Below, piece after piece: positions 50,143 through 59,001 of a stretch of DNA of 64,000 nucleotides. The stretch spans positions 1 through 64,000 of the forward strand of contig JAUIGE010000012.1 of the NCBI GenBank assembly GCA_030430205.1. The letters are read 5' to 3'. The notes under the pieces were generated by a model, which worked only from the letters and a program-made list of their open reading frames with translations, made no database searches and was not told the origin of the DNA. The position numbers were made by a program, and so were the translations under genes. This stretch comes from Bacteroidia bacterium. GTDB lineage: Bacteria; Bacteroidota; Bacteroidia; J057. Within the stretch, counting starts at the first letter, position 1; every line of letters begins with the position of its first letter.

Positions 50143-51041
50143 AACCATTTACCATAGCAGGGATCCAAATGAAAGTTTCAGCTACTCAATCCAATCTGGA
50201 GATGATGAAGCTGAAACTTGATATAGCCATGAATATTTATCCATCTGTACAGATGGTGATGTTCAGTGAATTATGCGCATACGGGCCTTTGACTTATTAT
50301 GCACAGGAATTTCCCGGAGTTTTTGAAAGTGAAATGCAGGCCATGGCCAAAAAGTATGGTATCTGGCTGCTCCCGGGTACTGTCTTTGAGAAATCAGAAG
50401 GCAAGATTTACAATACCGCATCAATCATCAACCCACAGGGTGAGGTCGTGAAACGCTACCGCAAGATGTTCCCTTTTTATCCTTATGAAGAAGGAGTGAC
50501 TCCGGGAAATGAATTTTGTTTGTTCGATGTTCCGGAGGTCGGCCGGTTTGGAGTTTCGATTTGTTACGATATGTGGTTTCCTGAAACAGTCAGAACCCTC
50601 GCCGTTATGGGAGCAGAAGTCATCCTGCATCCTACCATGACAGGGACCATGGACCGTGAGATCGAGCGATCGATAGATCAAACGATGGCGGCCGTGAATC
50701 AGTGTTACTTTTTTGACATCAATGGCCTGGATTCAGGCGGTATAGGTCGTTCTGTGGTCTGTGGGCCCGATGGCAGGGTCCTGTATGAAGCAGGTGCAAC
50801 CGAGGAAATCATTCCTATAGAGATCAATATTGAGCGGGTGAAGCGAAGCCGTGAACTGGGCGTCTTGCGCCTGGGACAACCCCTCAAAAGCTTTAGGGAT
50901 CACATGGGGGATTTTGGAATATACCAGGCAGGGGCAGAGCACCCATATCTCGAATCTCTGGGCGAATTAATTAAACCAACCAAACTGGATAACCTGACTG
51001 CTCTCAAGCAGAAAGAAAGCGACATTCAATTTAAAATTTAA
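50139..51041 (+). CDS. Carbon-nitrogen hydrolase (nitrilase superfamily) amidase
   Basis: 300 residues with the nitrilase-superfamily triad: Glu in MVMFSELCAYG, Lys in RYRKMFPFYPYEEG and Cys142 in GVSICYDMWFPE. Relatives hydrolyse amides such as N-carbamoylputrescine, omega-amides or free amide groups. It overlaps the aminotransferase gene by 4 bp and precedes the decarboxylase by 4 bp, so it works in the same pathway. In an amine-protection pathway it could free the amino acid from the acyl group added by the ATP-grasp ligase; as N-carbamoylputrescine amidase it would need an agmatine deiminase, which is not present here. Confidence 0.9.
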   Translation: MKPFTIAGIQMKVSATQSNLEMMKLKLDIAMNIYPSVQMVMFSELCAYGPLTYYAQEFPGVFESEMQAMAKKYGIWLLPGTVFEKSEGKIYNTASIINPQGEVVKRYRKMFPFYPYEEGVTPGNEFCLFDVPEVGRFGVSICYDMWFPETVRTLAVMGAEVILHPTMTGTMDREIERSIDQTMAAVNQCYFFDINGLDSGGIGRSVVCGPDGRVLYEAGATEEIIPIEINIERVKRSRELGVLRLGQPLKSFRDHMGDFGIYQAGAEHPYLESLGELIKPTKLDNLTALKQKESDIQFKI

Positions 51042-51045
51042 CCCC

Positions 51046-53802
51046 ATGGCCAATTCACCCCACACAAAAAGTGCTGCTTATTACAGCATTGCACAGCTAC
51101 GAATTGACCAATGGAAAGAACTTAAAAATAAATGCACTGAATTATCCCACTGTAAGAAAGATTCAGTTCAGGCGCACCACATTAAAGAAAAAATTGGGAA
51201 TAAGCTGAGGGTGATGGCTCATATCGAGCAATATTTTACTTTTCCGGGTAAAAAAATGGTCGCTAAGCTGATCCTTTCCCTTGAGGAGAAAGAAAACAGC
51301 TTGCTTTTTCGCAGTGTGACAAATATTACCCGCCAACTGGTTGGGGATTCTTATCGCAGCAACCCTTATACCCAAAGCGAAGGCGAGGCGGATCAGATCG
51401 GACACAAAGAGCAGCATGAGTTGGCACCGGGGCAAAGGAAAAACCATTTTGAGGTGCTTTTTGTGGATAATCTGCCACCAGATCAGGAGGATATATTAGT
51501 GAAAAGCCTGCGCGAGATGCGGGACCCGAATGAGCGTTTTATTTATGAGGTGACGGTCCAGCGGTCCTTTCAGGACGCAATGATCGCTTTGCTTTTTAAC
51601 CACAACATTCAAGCCGTAGTCGTTCGGTATGCTCCGCCTTTTGCTTCATCCAATATTTCTCCCCTGATTCAGCCTTACATTCAGAATGTCCTGAAGGTAA
51701 ACCTGGCTTCTAAGCCAGAATCTGAGCTGGGGCCTCTTCTGGCTAAGCATATCAAACGCTTTCGTCCTGAACTGGAGATATACTATGTGACAGATACTTC
51801 TCTTACAGACCTGAAATCCACGACATTGCAGACTTTTCAGCGGATTTATTACCGGAGAGAGGATTTGCAGGAACTGCATTTGGGCATTATTCAGGGGATA
51901 GTAGAACGTTTCGATACGCCTTTTTTCAGCGCGCTGAAAGAGTATAGCCAAAAACCAACAGGCATTTTTCATGCAATGCCTATCTCTCGTGGAAACTCGG
52001 TTTTCAAATCCCGCTGGATTACTGACTTTGGTGAATTCTATGGGCGAAATATGTTCCTCGCCGAGACATCATCCACCACCGGGGGCATGGATTCGCTGCT
52101 ACAACCTACAGGCCCCCTCAAAAAGGCCCAGGAAATGGCTGCGGTCACTTTTGGCGCAAGGCGAACTTTCTTCGTCACAAATGGAACCTCTACCGCCAAC
52201 AAAATCGTCCTGCAGGCCCTGGTAGCGCCTGGTGATTTTGTGCTTGTAGACCGGGATTGTCATAAATCTCACCACTATGGATTGGTTTTGTCAGGGGCAT
52301 TTCCTGTCTACCTGGATTCCTATCCCATAGAAGAATACTCCATGTATGGAGCCGTTTCTTTAGAGCAGATCAAAGAGCAATTGCTGAAACTCAAAGCAGC
52401 TGGCCATCTGGATAAAGTCAAGATGTTGCTTCTGACCAACTGCACCTTCGATGGACTGGTCTACAATGTCGAAATGGTCATGGAGCAAATTCTTGCGATC
52501 AAACCTGACATGATTTTCCTGTGGGATGAAGCCTGGTTTGCTTTTGCGGGTTTTACCTATATCTACAAGCAGCGCACGGCTATGTTTACGGCCAATAAAC
52601 TTTGCCAGAAATACCGCAGCACGGCTTACCGAAAAAGGTATAGCGAGCACATCAAACAACTCGCTAAGGGCGAAATTCCGTCACTGCCTGACCCTGATAA
52701 GGTGAAAATTCGCGTGTATTCCACTCAGAGTACACACAAAACCCTGAGCAGCTTCCGCCAGGGATCGATGATCCATATCTGGGATGAAGAGTTTCGCAAG
52801 AAGACAGAAAACACCTTTTTAGAAGCCTATATGACCCATACTTCCACTTCGCCCAATTACCAGATGCTTGCATCGCTGGATGTAGGGAGGAGGCAGGTGC
52901 AGTTTGAGGGTTATGATTTGGTGGAAAAAAGCATAGAACTGGCCATGGTATTTCGGGCAAAAGTGAATGACCATCCCTTGCTGCGCAAGTATTTTGATGT
53001 GCTGACGGTCAAGGATTTTATTCCGAAGCCCTATCGCCAAACCGGTCTTGATGAGTATTACAGCCTGGAAAATGGATGGAACAGGATGGAGGAAGCATGG
53101 GAAAAGGACGAGTTTACCCTCGATCCAACCAAAATCACCCTTTCCATAGGTCGGACTGGGGTGGATGGCGATACCTTCAAGAATAAATACCTGATGGATC
53201 AGTTCAACATCCAGATCAACAAGACCTCCCGCAATACGGTGCTGTTTATGACCAATATCGGCACCACCCGTGGCAGTGTGGCCTACCTGACCAATGCTTT
53301 GTTGAAAATTGCAGAGCAGCTGGATGAGGAGTTTCGGTCAATGAACATCAAGGAGAAAGATATCACCAATCAGCGTTTGCATTCACTTATCAAGGATGTG
53401 CCACCACTACCTGACTTCAGCAATTTCCACTCCTCTTTTCTGGCCTATCCGGATGCGCCGGGAGGGAACCTCCGGGAAGCTTATTTCCTCGCTTATGATG
53501 AGGCAAACTATGAGTATATCAGCTTGCAGGATTGCAAGGAGGCCATGGAAGGGGGGCGGGAAATGGTGGCTTCATCTTTCGTTATCCCATACCCACCGGG
53601 CTTTCCGGTACTCGTGCCGGGCCAGGTTGTCAGCTCGGAGATTATCCGCTTCCTGATTGCCCTGGACGTGAAAGAAATTCACGGCTTTCGGGCAGACCTG
53701 GGGCTGCGGGTATTTCGCGATAAAGTCCTGAAAAGGAAGGCAATAGCTCCACAAAATAATGGAGCTGCAAACAAGACAAAAGCAGAACCCAAAAATCTTT
53801 AA
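51046..53802 (+). CDS. Orn/Lys/Arg decarboxylase family PLP enzyme
   Basis: 918 residues. After ~300 residues of an N-terminal region I cannot assign (with a receiver-like stretch EVLFVDNLPPDQEDILVKSLREM), the fold-type I decarboxylase domain starts: ETSSTTGGMDSLLQPTGPLKKAQ, FVTNGTSTANKIVLQALV, DRDCHKSHHYGLVLSGA, LLLTNCTFDGLVYNV, LWDEAWFAFAGF (Asp494) and the PLP lysine K565 in STQSTHKTLSSF. The family removes the carboxyl group of ornithine, lysine or arginine to give putrescine, cadaverine or agmatine. It has a ~350-residue C-terminal part, longer than usual. Third gene of the operon, 4 bp after the amidase. Confidence 0.88.
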   Translation: MANSPHTKSAAYYSIAQLRIDQWKELKNKCTELSHCKKDSVQAHHIKEKIGNKLRVMAHIEQYFTFPGKKMVAKLILSLEEKENSLLFRSVTNITRQLVGDSYRSNPYTQSEGEADQIGHKEQHELAPGQRKNHFEVLFVDNLPPDQEDILVKSLREMRDPNERFIYEVTVQRSFQDAMIALLFNHNIQAVVVRYAPPFASSNISPLIQPYIQNVLKVNLASKPESELGPLLAKHIKRFRPELEIYYVTDTSLTDLKSTTLQTFQRIYYRREDLQELHLGIIQGIVERFDTPFFSALKEYSQKPTGIFHAMPISRGNSVFKSRWITDFGEFYGRNMFLAETSSTTGGMDSLLQPTGPLKKAQEMAAVTFGARRTFFVTNGTSTANKIVLQALVAPGDFVLVDRDCHKSHHYGLVLSGAFPVYLDSYPIEEYSMYGAVSLEQIKEQLLKLKAAGHLDKVKMLLLTNCTFDGLVYNVEMVMEQILAIKPDMIFLWDEAWFAFAGFTYIYKQRTAMFTANKLCQKYRSTAYRKRYSEHIKQLAKGEIPSLPDPDKVKIRVYSTQSTHKTLSSFRQGSMIHIWDEEFRKKTENTFLEAYMTHTSTSPNYQMLASLDVGRRQVQFEGYDLVEKSIELAMVFRAKVNDHPLLRKYFDVLTVKDFIPKPYRQTGLDEYYSLENGWNRMEEAWEKDEFTLDPTKITLSIGRTGVDGDTFKNKYLMDQFNIQINKTSRNTVLFMTNIGTTRGSVAYLTNALLKIAEQLDEEFRSMNIKEKDITNQRLHSLIKDVPPLPDFSNFHSSFLAYPDAPGGNLREAYFLAYDEANYEYISLQDCKEAMEGGREMVASSFVIPYPPGFPVLVPGQVVSSEIIRFLIALDVKEIHGFRADLGLRVFRDKVLKRKAIAPQNNGAANKTKAEPKNL

Positions 53803-53814
53803 TCAAATTATTTA

Positions 53815-55287
53815 ATGAAATCACCTAAAAATACATCAACCCTGAAAGGGGTACATGATATCCGACGCTTTTTTTACAAGAATGATATCCCTATTTACTT
53901 CATCAGTGCTACCAACTTTAACCTGCTGGGAGCCGATGAGTGGATAAAAGATTTTCGCTTTATCTGTCATATCGAGTGCTTTGATGGACTTCACCCCAAT
54001 GTATTTTCTCCCAAGGTAGAAATCCCCCATGATGAATTTCAAAGTATAGAAGACATCAATAATTATTTGCTCATACACCCCGAGGTACAAAACTTTATCA
54101 AAAACAGACAAACGGGTGAAGTTGCCGGGAAAGCGCTCTTTTTGATGTTTAATGAGAAAACAGAAGAGCTTGCGAAAAAATTAGGGCTTGAAATCATCTT
54201 TCCCAGCGCTGAGATGCGCAATTTCATGGACAACAAGGTGAATACCAACCGCATAGCGGAAAAAGCGGGCGTAAAATGTGTGCCCTATGTCTTGTCCCAA
54301 GTGAAAGATTATGCCCATTTGACAGAAGTATCCGCCGATCTGGGTACCGATCTGGTGATTCAGACACCTTATGGTGATTCAGGACACACCACTTTTTTTA
54401 TTTCGAATGAAGAAGAGTTCAGGAAATACGAGGAGGAAATCGTCGAAGAGGAAGAGGTGAAAATCATGAAGCGGATCAATTGCCGTGGCTCTGCCATTGA
54501 GGCATGCGTGACCCGTCACGGCACGATCGTGGCACCGCTGATGACCGAGCTGGTCGGCTTTAAAGAGCTGACGCCTTACAAAGGCGGCTGGTGTGGAAAT
54601 GAGATTTATCCAGATGCATTTACGCCTTCCATCCGCAAAAAAGCCAGAAAATACACCCAGCTTTTTGGAGATCAATTGCGCAAAGAAGGCTACAAAGGCT
54701 ACTTTGAGCTGGACTTCCTGATTGATCAGGACAATGGTGAGATTTACCTGGGAGAGTTGAATCCCAGGGTTACAGGAGCCAGCTCCATCACCAACCACGC
54801 AGTATTTGCGCTTGCGGATGCACCGCTCTACCTTTTCCATATTTTGGAGTGGATGGATGCCGATTATGAGTTGAGCATCAACGCAATCAATGAGCGTTGG
54901 GCAAGACAGGAAAACCTGGATAGCTGGAGCCAGCTCATCGTCAAGCATACCCGCGACAGCATTGAATATGTGACTCAGGCGCCAGCTTCCGGTATCTGGA
55001 AAATGTTTGGCAATGGACATATCCAATTTGAAAGAATGGATACACACAGAAGGGCTGTGGAAACTGAAAATGAGGCCTTTTTCCTGCGCATTACCAACAA
55101 AGGCGATTACCTGTATGAAGGGGCTGATCTGGGCATACTCGTATCCCGTGGCCGCATGATGACCGAAGATTTTCAGCTCACAGACCGAGCCAAAGGCTGG
55201 ATTGATGCCATCCACAAACAATATGTTTCCACCCCTATCAAGAATCAGGCAGAGGCGCCTGCCTTGTTGGGAAGTTTAACAAAATAG
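53815..55287 (+). CDS. ATP-grasp ligase (biotin carboxylase-like fold)
   Basis: 490 residues. The ATP-grasp fold is seen as KALFLMFNEKTEELAKKLGLEIIFPSAEMRNFMDNKVNTNRIAEKAGVKCVPYV (nucleotide-binding lead-in), DLVIQTPYGDSGHTTFFI (glycine-rich loop), KIMKRINCRGSAIEACVT, and GYFELDFLIDQDNGEIYLGELNPRVTGAS with metal-binding Glu/Asn (EiylgElNPR). It lacks a biotin carboxyl carrier. Such enzymes join a carboxylate to an amine using ATP. It starts 12 bp after the decarboxylase. In its operon it could acylate the amine made by that enzyme, taking the place of gamma-glutamylputrescine synthetase (PuuA), which has an unrelated fold. This role is inferred from context. Confidence 0.85.
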   Translation: MKSPKNTSTLKGVHDIRRFFYKNDIPIYFISATNFNLLGADEWIKDFRFICHIECFDGLHPNVFSPKVEIPHDEFQSIEDINNYLLIHPEVQNFIKNRQTGEVAGKALFLMFNEKTEELAKKLGLEIIFPSAEMRNFMDNKVNTNRIAEKAGVKCVPYVLSQVKDYAHLTEVSADLGTDLVIQTPYGDSGHTTFFISNEEEFRKYEEEIVEEEEVKIMKRINCRGSAIEACVTRHGTIVAPLMTELVGFKELTPYKGGWCGNEIYPDAFTPSIRKKARKYTQLFGDQLRKEGYKGYFELDFLIDQDNGEIYLGELNPRVTGASSITNHAVFALADAPLYLFHILEWMDADYELSINAINERWARQENLDSWSQLIVKHTRDSIEYVTQAPASGIWKMFGNGHIQFERMDTHRRAVETENEAFFLRITNKGDYLYEGADLGILVSRGRMMTEDFQLTDRAKGWIDAIHKQYVSTPIKNQAEAPALLGSLTK

Positions 55288-55292
55288 TGCCG

Positions 55293-55997
55293 ATGAAAAC
55301 AAAGAACCAATATCAGGTAGAAGTCCTCAGCCTCAGGGAAGTACATGAATTGCCCGGGGCATGGACAGATGCAAAGTTTATTGACCTGCTGGAGCAGCTC
55401 GACTACGATGACGCTTCTTCGACTCCTTCCGAGGAGTTGAAGGAGACTGCTGCTCTCGCGCTGTCAGATATGGAGCCAGAGGAGGCAGCGGATTTGCTGC
55501 TGGAGCGCCGCTTTGGCGAGCAACTCAGCAAAGGCCAACGCCAGAATCTGGCCGAAGAACTCAAGGGAGACAGAATTTGGGAAGAATACCCCAAAATTGA
55601 TTTCCACAAAGAACTCTTCAATGTATCCTGCATGCTGAATTGGACTTTTCCACGAAAATTTCCCACTCCTGACATAGTAGAAATCAAATTGAAAGTGCAG
55701 GCTTCGAATGCCATTTCATCCAGCAACTTACAGAAGCCTACGGCCTCCTTTATCGCCCGGCTGCTAAATGACGGGATGGATGAGCACAACATCATTTATC
55801 GGCTTTTTGATGAAAATTTAGCGTCCAATAGCTTTCCAGAAGCGGAAAATATCATCTGGCAATTTGCTGAAAGCGGCTTCCAGCCGGATGAAAATGTGAA
55901 TACCTTCACCATCTACACTTCCTGGAACTGGGTGGATGAATTGAAGGGTGTAAAAAGCTATGATTCAACCGCCTTTACCGACGGCCAGTTAACATAA
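55293..55997 (+). CDS. Hypothetical protein, 234 aa, in the amine operon
   Basis: A soluble acidic protein with no signal peptide. The ATG at 55293 is preferred; a GTG at 55287 overlaps the stop of the preceding gene and would couple translation. Residues ~35-90 are strongly acidic and helical (EELKETAALALSDMEPEEAADLLLERRFGEQL). The rest is mixed (VSCMLNWTFPRKFPTPDIVEIKLKVQASNAISS, ENVNTFTIYTSWNWVDEL). I do not recognise it. The position between ligase and aldehyde dehydrogenase suggests an accessory or small catalytic role in the pathway. Confidence 0.75.
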   Translation: MKTKNQYQVEVLSLREVHELPGAWTDAKFIDLLEQLDYDDASSTPSEELKETAALALSDMEPEEAADLLLERRFGEQLSKGQRQNLAEELKGDRIWEEYPKIDFHKELFNVSCMLNWTFPRKFPTPDIVEIKLKVQASNAISSSNLQKPTASFIARLLNDGMDEHNIIYRLFDENLASNSFPEAENIIWQFAESGFQPDENVNTFTIYTSWNWVDELKGVKSYDSTAFTDGQLT

Positions 55998-56000
55998 AAA

Positions 56001-57356
56001 ATGATATTTCACAGCATAAACCCCTACAACGGCCAGCAAATAGGCCAATTTACCGCCCATACAGAGGCTGAAACCCGGCAGATGCTGGATCGCGCACAAA
56101 GCGCCTTCACTTCCTGGCGCGAAGTCCCCATTGCCCAACGGGCAATATTGATGAAGAGAGCAGGACAGCTCCTGCGAGATCAGGTGGAAGACCATGCGCG
56201 CATGATTACCCTTGAGATGGGCAAGCCCATCAAGGAGTCCCGCGCCGAGGTCAATAAATGTGCCTGGGTCTGTGATTATTATGCCGATAATGCAGCCCAG
56301 TTCATGAAGGATGAGCACATCAATACGGATGCACAAAAAAGCTTTGTGAAGCATGACCCCATCGGCTGCGTGCTGGCAATCATGCCCTGGAATTTTCCTT
56401 TTTGGCAGGTTTTTCGCTTTGCTGCGCCCACCTTGATGGCAGGAAATACCGGCATACTCAAGCATGCACCCAATGTCTTTGGCTGTGCCAGACAGATCGA
56501 GGAAGTCTTTCTAAAGGCAGGATTTCCCCCAGGTGTTTTTCAAAACCTGATTGTTCATCATGACAAGACCGAAAGCATCATCGCTCACAAGGCCATCAAA
56601 GCGGTCACGCTTACAGGTAGTGAGAGAGCGGGTTCGGCTGTGGCAGAAATTTCGGGTCGCTATATCAAAAAAAGCTTGTTGGAGTTGGGCGGAAACAACG
56701 CCTTTATCGTCTGGGAAGACGCAGATATAGATGCAGCTGTCAAAACTGCGCTCACGGCGCGCATGCTCAACTGCGGCCAAAGTTGCATCGCTGCCAAGCG
56801 CTTTATCCTGCTGGAAGGCATTTACGATGAATTTGTGGAAAAATTCACTGCGGCTGTTCGCAGCCTGCAATCAGGGGATCCCCTGTCAGAATCCACCCAG
56901 GTCGGGCCCCTGGCCCGCAAAGACCTGGCAGATCAGCTACAGCGACAAGTCGCTGGATCTATCGATGCCGGAGCAAGATTGCTCCTGGGGGGCAAACAGC
57001 GGGAGGCATATCACGAACCCACCATCCTGGGTAATGTCAAGCCTGGGATGCCAGCCTTCGATGAAGAGACCTTCGGGCCGCTTGCGGCCATGATCCGCGC
57101 CAAAGACGAGGCGGAAGCCTTTGCTCTTTCTGAGTTGTCAGAGTTTGGTTTGGGTGTAACCGTCTGTACCACAGACGTTAAGCGGGCATTGGCTTGCGCA
57201 GATCAGGTAAGCGATGGCGCTTACTTCATCAACGAGCTCGTTAAATCGGACCCGCGCCTGCCTTTTGGCGGCGAAAAACGATCCGGCTACGGGCGGGAAC
57301 TCGCCCGGGACGGCATGATGGAGTTTGTGAATCGTAAGACGATTTATGTGAAGTAG
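56001..57356 (+). CDS. NAD(P)-dependent aldehyde dehydrogenase (succinate semialdehyde-type)
   Basis: 451 residues, ALDH superfamily: [57 protein letters not shown] (general base Glu), and the catalytic Cys262 in [12 protein letters not shown], then EEPFGPLAAM-like [15 protein letters not shown] and the C-terminal [19 protein letters not shown]. The length and the form of the substrate pocket recall the Sad/YneI succinate semialdehyde dehydrogenases. It starts 3 bp after the previous gene and ends the operon. It should oxidise the aldehyde formed by the aminotransferase to a carboxylic acid. Confidence 0.93.
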   Translation: MIFHSINPYNGQQIGQFTAHTEAETRQMLDRAQSAFTSWREVPIAQRAILMKRAGQLLRDQVEDHARMITLEMGKPIKESRAEVNKCAWVCDYYADNAAQFMKDEHINTDAQKSFVKHDPIGCVLAIMPWNFPFWQVFRFAAPTLMAGNTGILKHAPNVFGCARQIEEVFLKAGFPPGVFQNLIVHHDKTESIIAHKAIKAVTLTGSERAGSAVAEISGRYIKKSLLELGGNNAFIVWEDADIDAAVKTALTARMLNCGQSCIAAKRFILLEGIYDEFVEKFTAAVRSLQSGDPLSESTQVGPLARKDLADQLQRQVAGSIDAGARLLLGGKQREAYHEPTILGNVKPGMPAFDEETFGPLAAMIRAKDEAEAFALSELSEFGLGVTVCTTDVKRALACADQVSDGAYFINELVKSDPRLPFGGEKRSGYGRELARDGMMEFVNRKTIYVK

Positions 57357-58433
57357 CTATTTCTTGAGAATCCTTACAGCTTTTGATACCTTCTCATCGT
57401 TTTTGAAACGGATGAAATACAAACCCGCTTGAAGAAAGGAAAAATCGATTTGTTGGCCCATGATCTGCTGTGACAAAACGGTTTTTCCCTGGATATCATA
57501 AATGCTTATTTCATCATATTCCCGGAAAACCTGATCCGTGATTGTCAGCTTTTCGTGGAAGGGATTAGGGAAAACAAATTGTTGTTGCTGAAGAAGTTGA
57601 TCTTCCTCAACAGACAGCACCATAGGATTGAGTTCTTCAATCCTGATATCGGCAAAGCGTATGCTTTCATCTCTGAGGCTGGAGGAGTCGTTGAGGCTCC
57701 TGTAAATGCCCCATTTGGGGCGTAGAAAGCTGGCATCTGTTTTCCAGGTGCGAATGGCTGGATTGTTATAGCTAAAAAGCACATTGCTGTCACTGAGCCT
57801 GATGATGGAGATCTCGTATCTCCCCAGCCCCCTTTCTTCATAGTAAATGGTCTCCGTGGCTTCAACCCATGCCCCCTTAAAAGGCGCAAGAGACACCTCC
57901 TTTAAAGTAATTTGCGTGTTGCTTTCCGCATACCGCAACTGCAATTTGTCGGGACTGCTTTTCCTGCAGGTAAGTGTTATAAGCGGCATCGCATCCTCTG
58001 AACCTCCAACGGCTTTTATCTGATGGATATGGGTAAAACTGGAAGAGGGCTGAAAACCGGCATCCAGTTTAAAGCGCCATTTGTATTCGACCATCTCATT
58101 TTTGACACCCAAAAGGCTGTCCGGCGATTTACCATAGGTTTTGATTTCGTTTCGTTGCCGGTCAAAATTGATGCAGCGATCATCATCATCATGGGTATGG
58201 ATATGAAAGCGAAAAACGAATGTATTCAAGGTGGAATCGAAGACTTCGTCTATATGACGGCCAAAGCTGCCGTGCTTGCAATCGGGAACCTCCACTACAC
58301 TGTAGCCTGGTGCCAGGACCGAATTGATTAATTCATAGGTATTGCCGGGGCCATCGGCCTGCAGCAGGCTTTGGGCAAGGCTGAGGTGGAAAATCAGAGG
58401 GAAAGAGATAAATAGAAAAATGACTTTTTTCAT
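57357..58433 (-). CDS. Secreted beta-sandwich protein with T9SS domain (lyase-like)
   Basis: 358 residues from the ATG at 58433, which opens a signal peptide (MKKVIFLFISFPLIFHLSLAQ); the longer frame would begin inside the yfiT-like region. The middle is a beta-rich domain (TFVFRFHIHTHDDDDRCINFDRQRNEIK, VEYKWRFKLDAGFQPSSSFTHIHQIKAVGG, YEISIIRLSDSNVLFSYNN) that resembles concanavalin-like polysaccharide lyases; this is inference without catalytic residues. It ends with a T9SS type A domain (VFPNPFHEKLTI, IYDIQGKTVL, LQAGLYFIRFKN). Its stop directly follows that of the aldehyde dehydrogenase, tail to tail. Confidence 0.75.
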   Translation of the reverse strand: MKKVIFLFISFPLIFHLSLAQSLLQADGPGNTYELINSVLAPGYSVVEVPDCKHGSFGRHIDEVFDSTLNTFVFRFHIHTHDDDDRCINFDRQRNEIKTYGKSPDSLLGVKNEMVEYKWRFKLDAGFQPSSSFTHIHQIKAVGGSEDAMPLITLTCRKSSPDKLQLRYAESNTQITLKEVSLAPFKGAWVEATETIYYEERGLGRYEISIIRLSDSNVLFSYNNPAIRTWKTDASFLRPKWGIYRSLNDSSSLRDESIRFADIRIEELNPMVLSVEEDQLLQQQQFVFPNPFHEKLTITDQVFREYDEISIYDIQGKTVLSQQIMGQQIDFSFLQAGLYFIRFKNDEKVSKAVRILKK

Positions 58434-58494
58434 ATTTTTAAGGAAAAATGATAATCGCCTGTGGGGATAAAAATATTGTGAGGTCGAACCTGAT

Positions 58495-59001
58495 TTACAG
58501 CTCCAAATGCCCCAAATGATGCTTGCCATGCCAGGCATAGAGCGGAATCAATTCCGCGATTGAATAGGTCTTTCCATCCTCGGGATGGACAAACTCCCGC
58601 TTCAAATCCTCCGGGCCAAGGGCCCGGAGCAAGGTCACCCAACGCTGATGCAGCGCATCGATCAGGGCAAGGGAAATCTCGACGGACTCCGTCTTTGCAT
58701 CGGGCAGTTCTGCCCATTTTTTCTCGTCATAGGCTTTGATGGTGGGCTTGTCCTCGGTCAAGGCCCATCGAAAGCGGATGTAGCTATTCATGTGGCTGTC
58801 CGCCACATGGTGGATCACCTGTCGCTTGCTCCATCCGCCGGGGCGGTAGGGCTCGTCTAATTCATCTTCCGTAAGCTGATCCACCGCAAAGGCCATGGTC
58901 GTAGGTAAATCTTCGATTTCGTCTATCATAGGCTGCATGGCCTCCCAGGACAAATCGGCTGGTCGCTGGTAGCGGCCTATAGGGTAGCGAGGGTCATTCA
59001 T
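58495..59001 (-). CDS. DinB/YfiT family putative metal-dependent hydrolase or thiol transferase
   Basis: 168 residues. The family block PIGRYQRPADLSWEAMQPMIDEIEDLPTTM is followed by LDEPYRPGGWSKRQVIHHVADSHMNSYIRFRWAL and LYAWHGKHHLGHL. The His in HHVADSH and the two His in HGKHHLGH would bind a metal. Relatives include BstA/YfiT, a bacillithiol S-transferase-like protein of Firmicutes; in Bacteroidota the thiol is unknown. Its start overlaps the stop of apbE by 4 bp, so the two are translated together. The start sits at the edge of the heptamer repeats. Confidence 0.9.
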   Translation of the reverse strand: MNDPRYPIGRYQRPADLSWEAMQPMIDEIEDLPTTMAFAVDQLTEDELDEPYRPGGWSKRQVIHHVADSHMNSYIRFRWALTEDKPTIKAYDEKKWAELPDAKTESVEISLALIDALHQRWVTLLRALGPEDLKREFVHPEDGKTYSIAELIPLYAWHGKHHLGHLEL

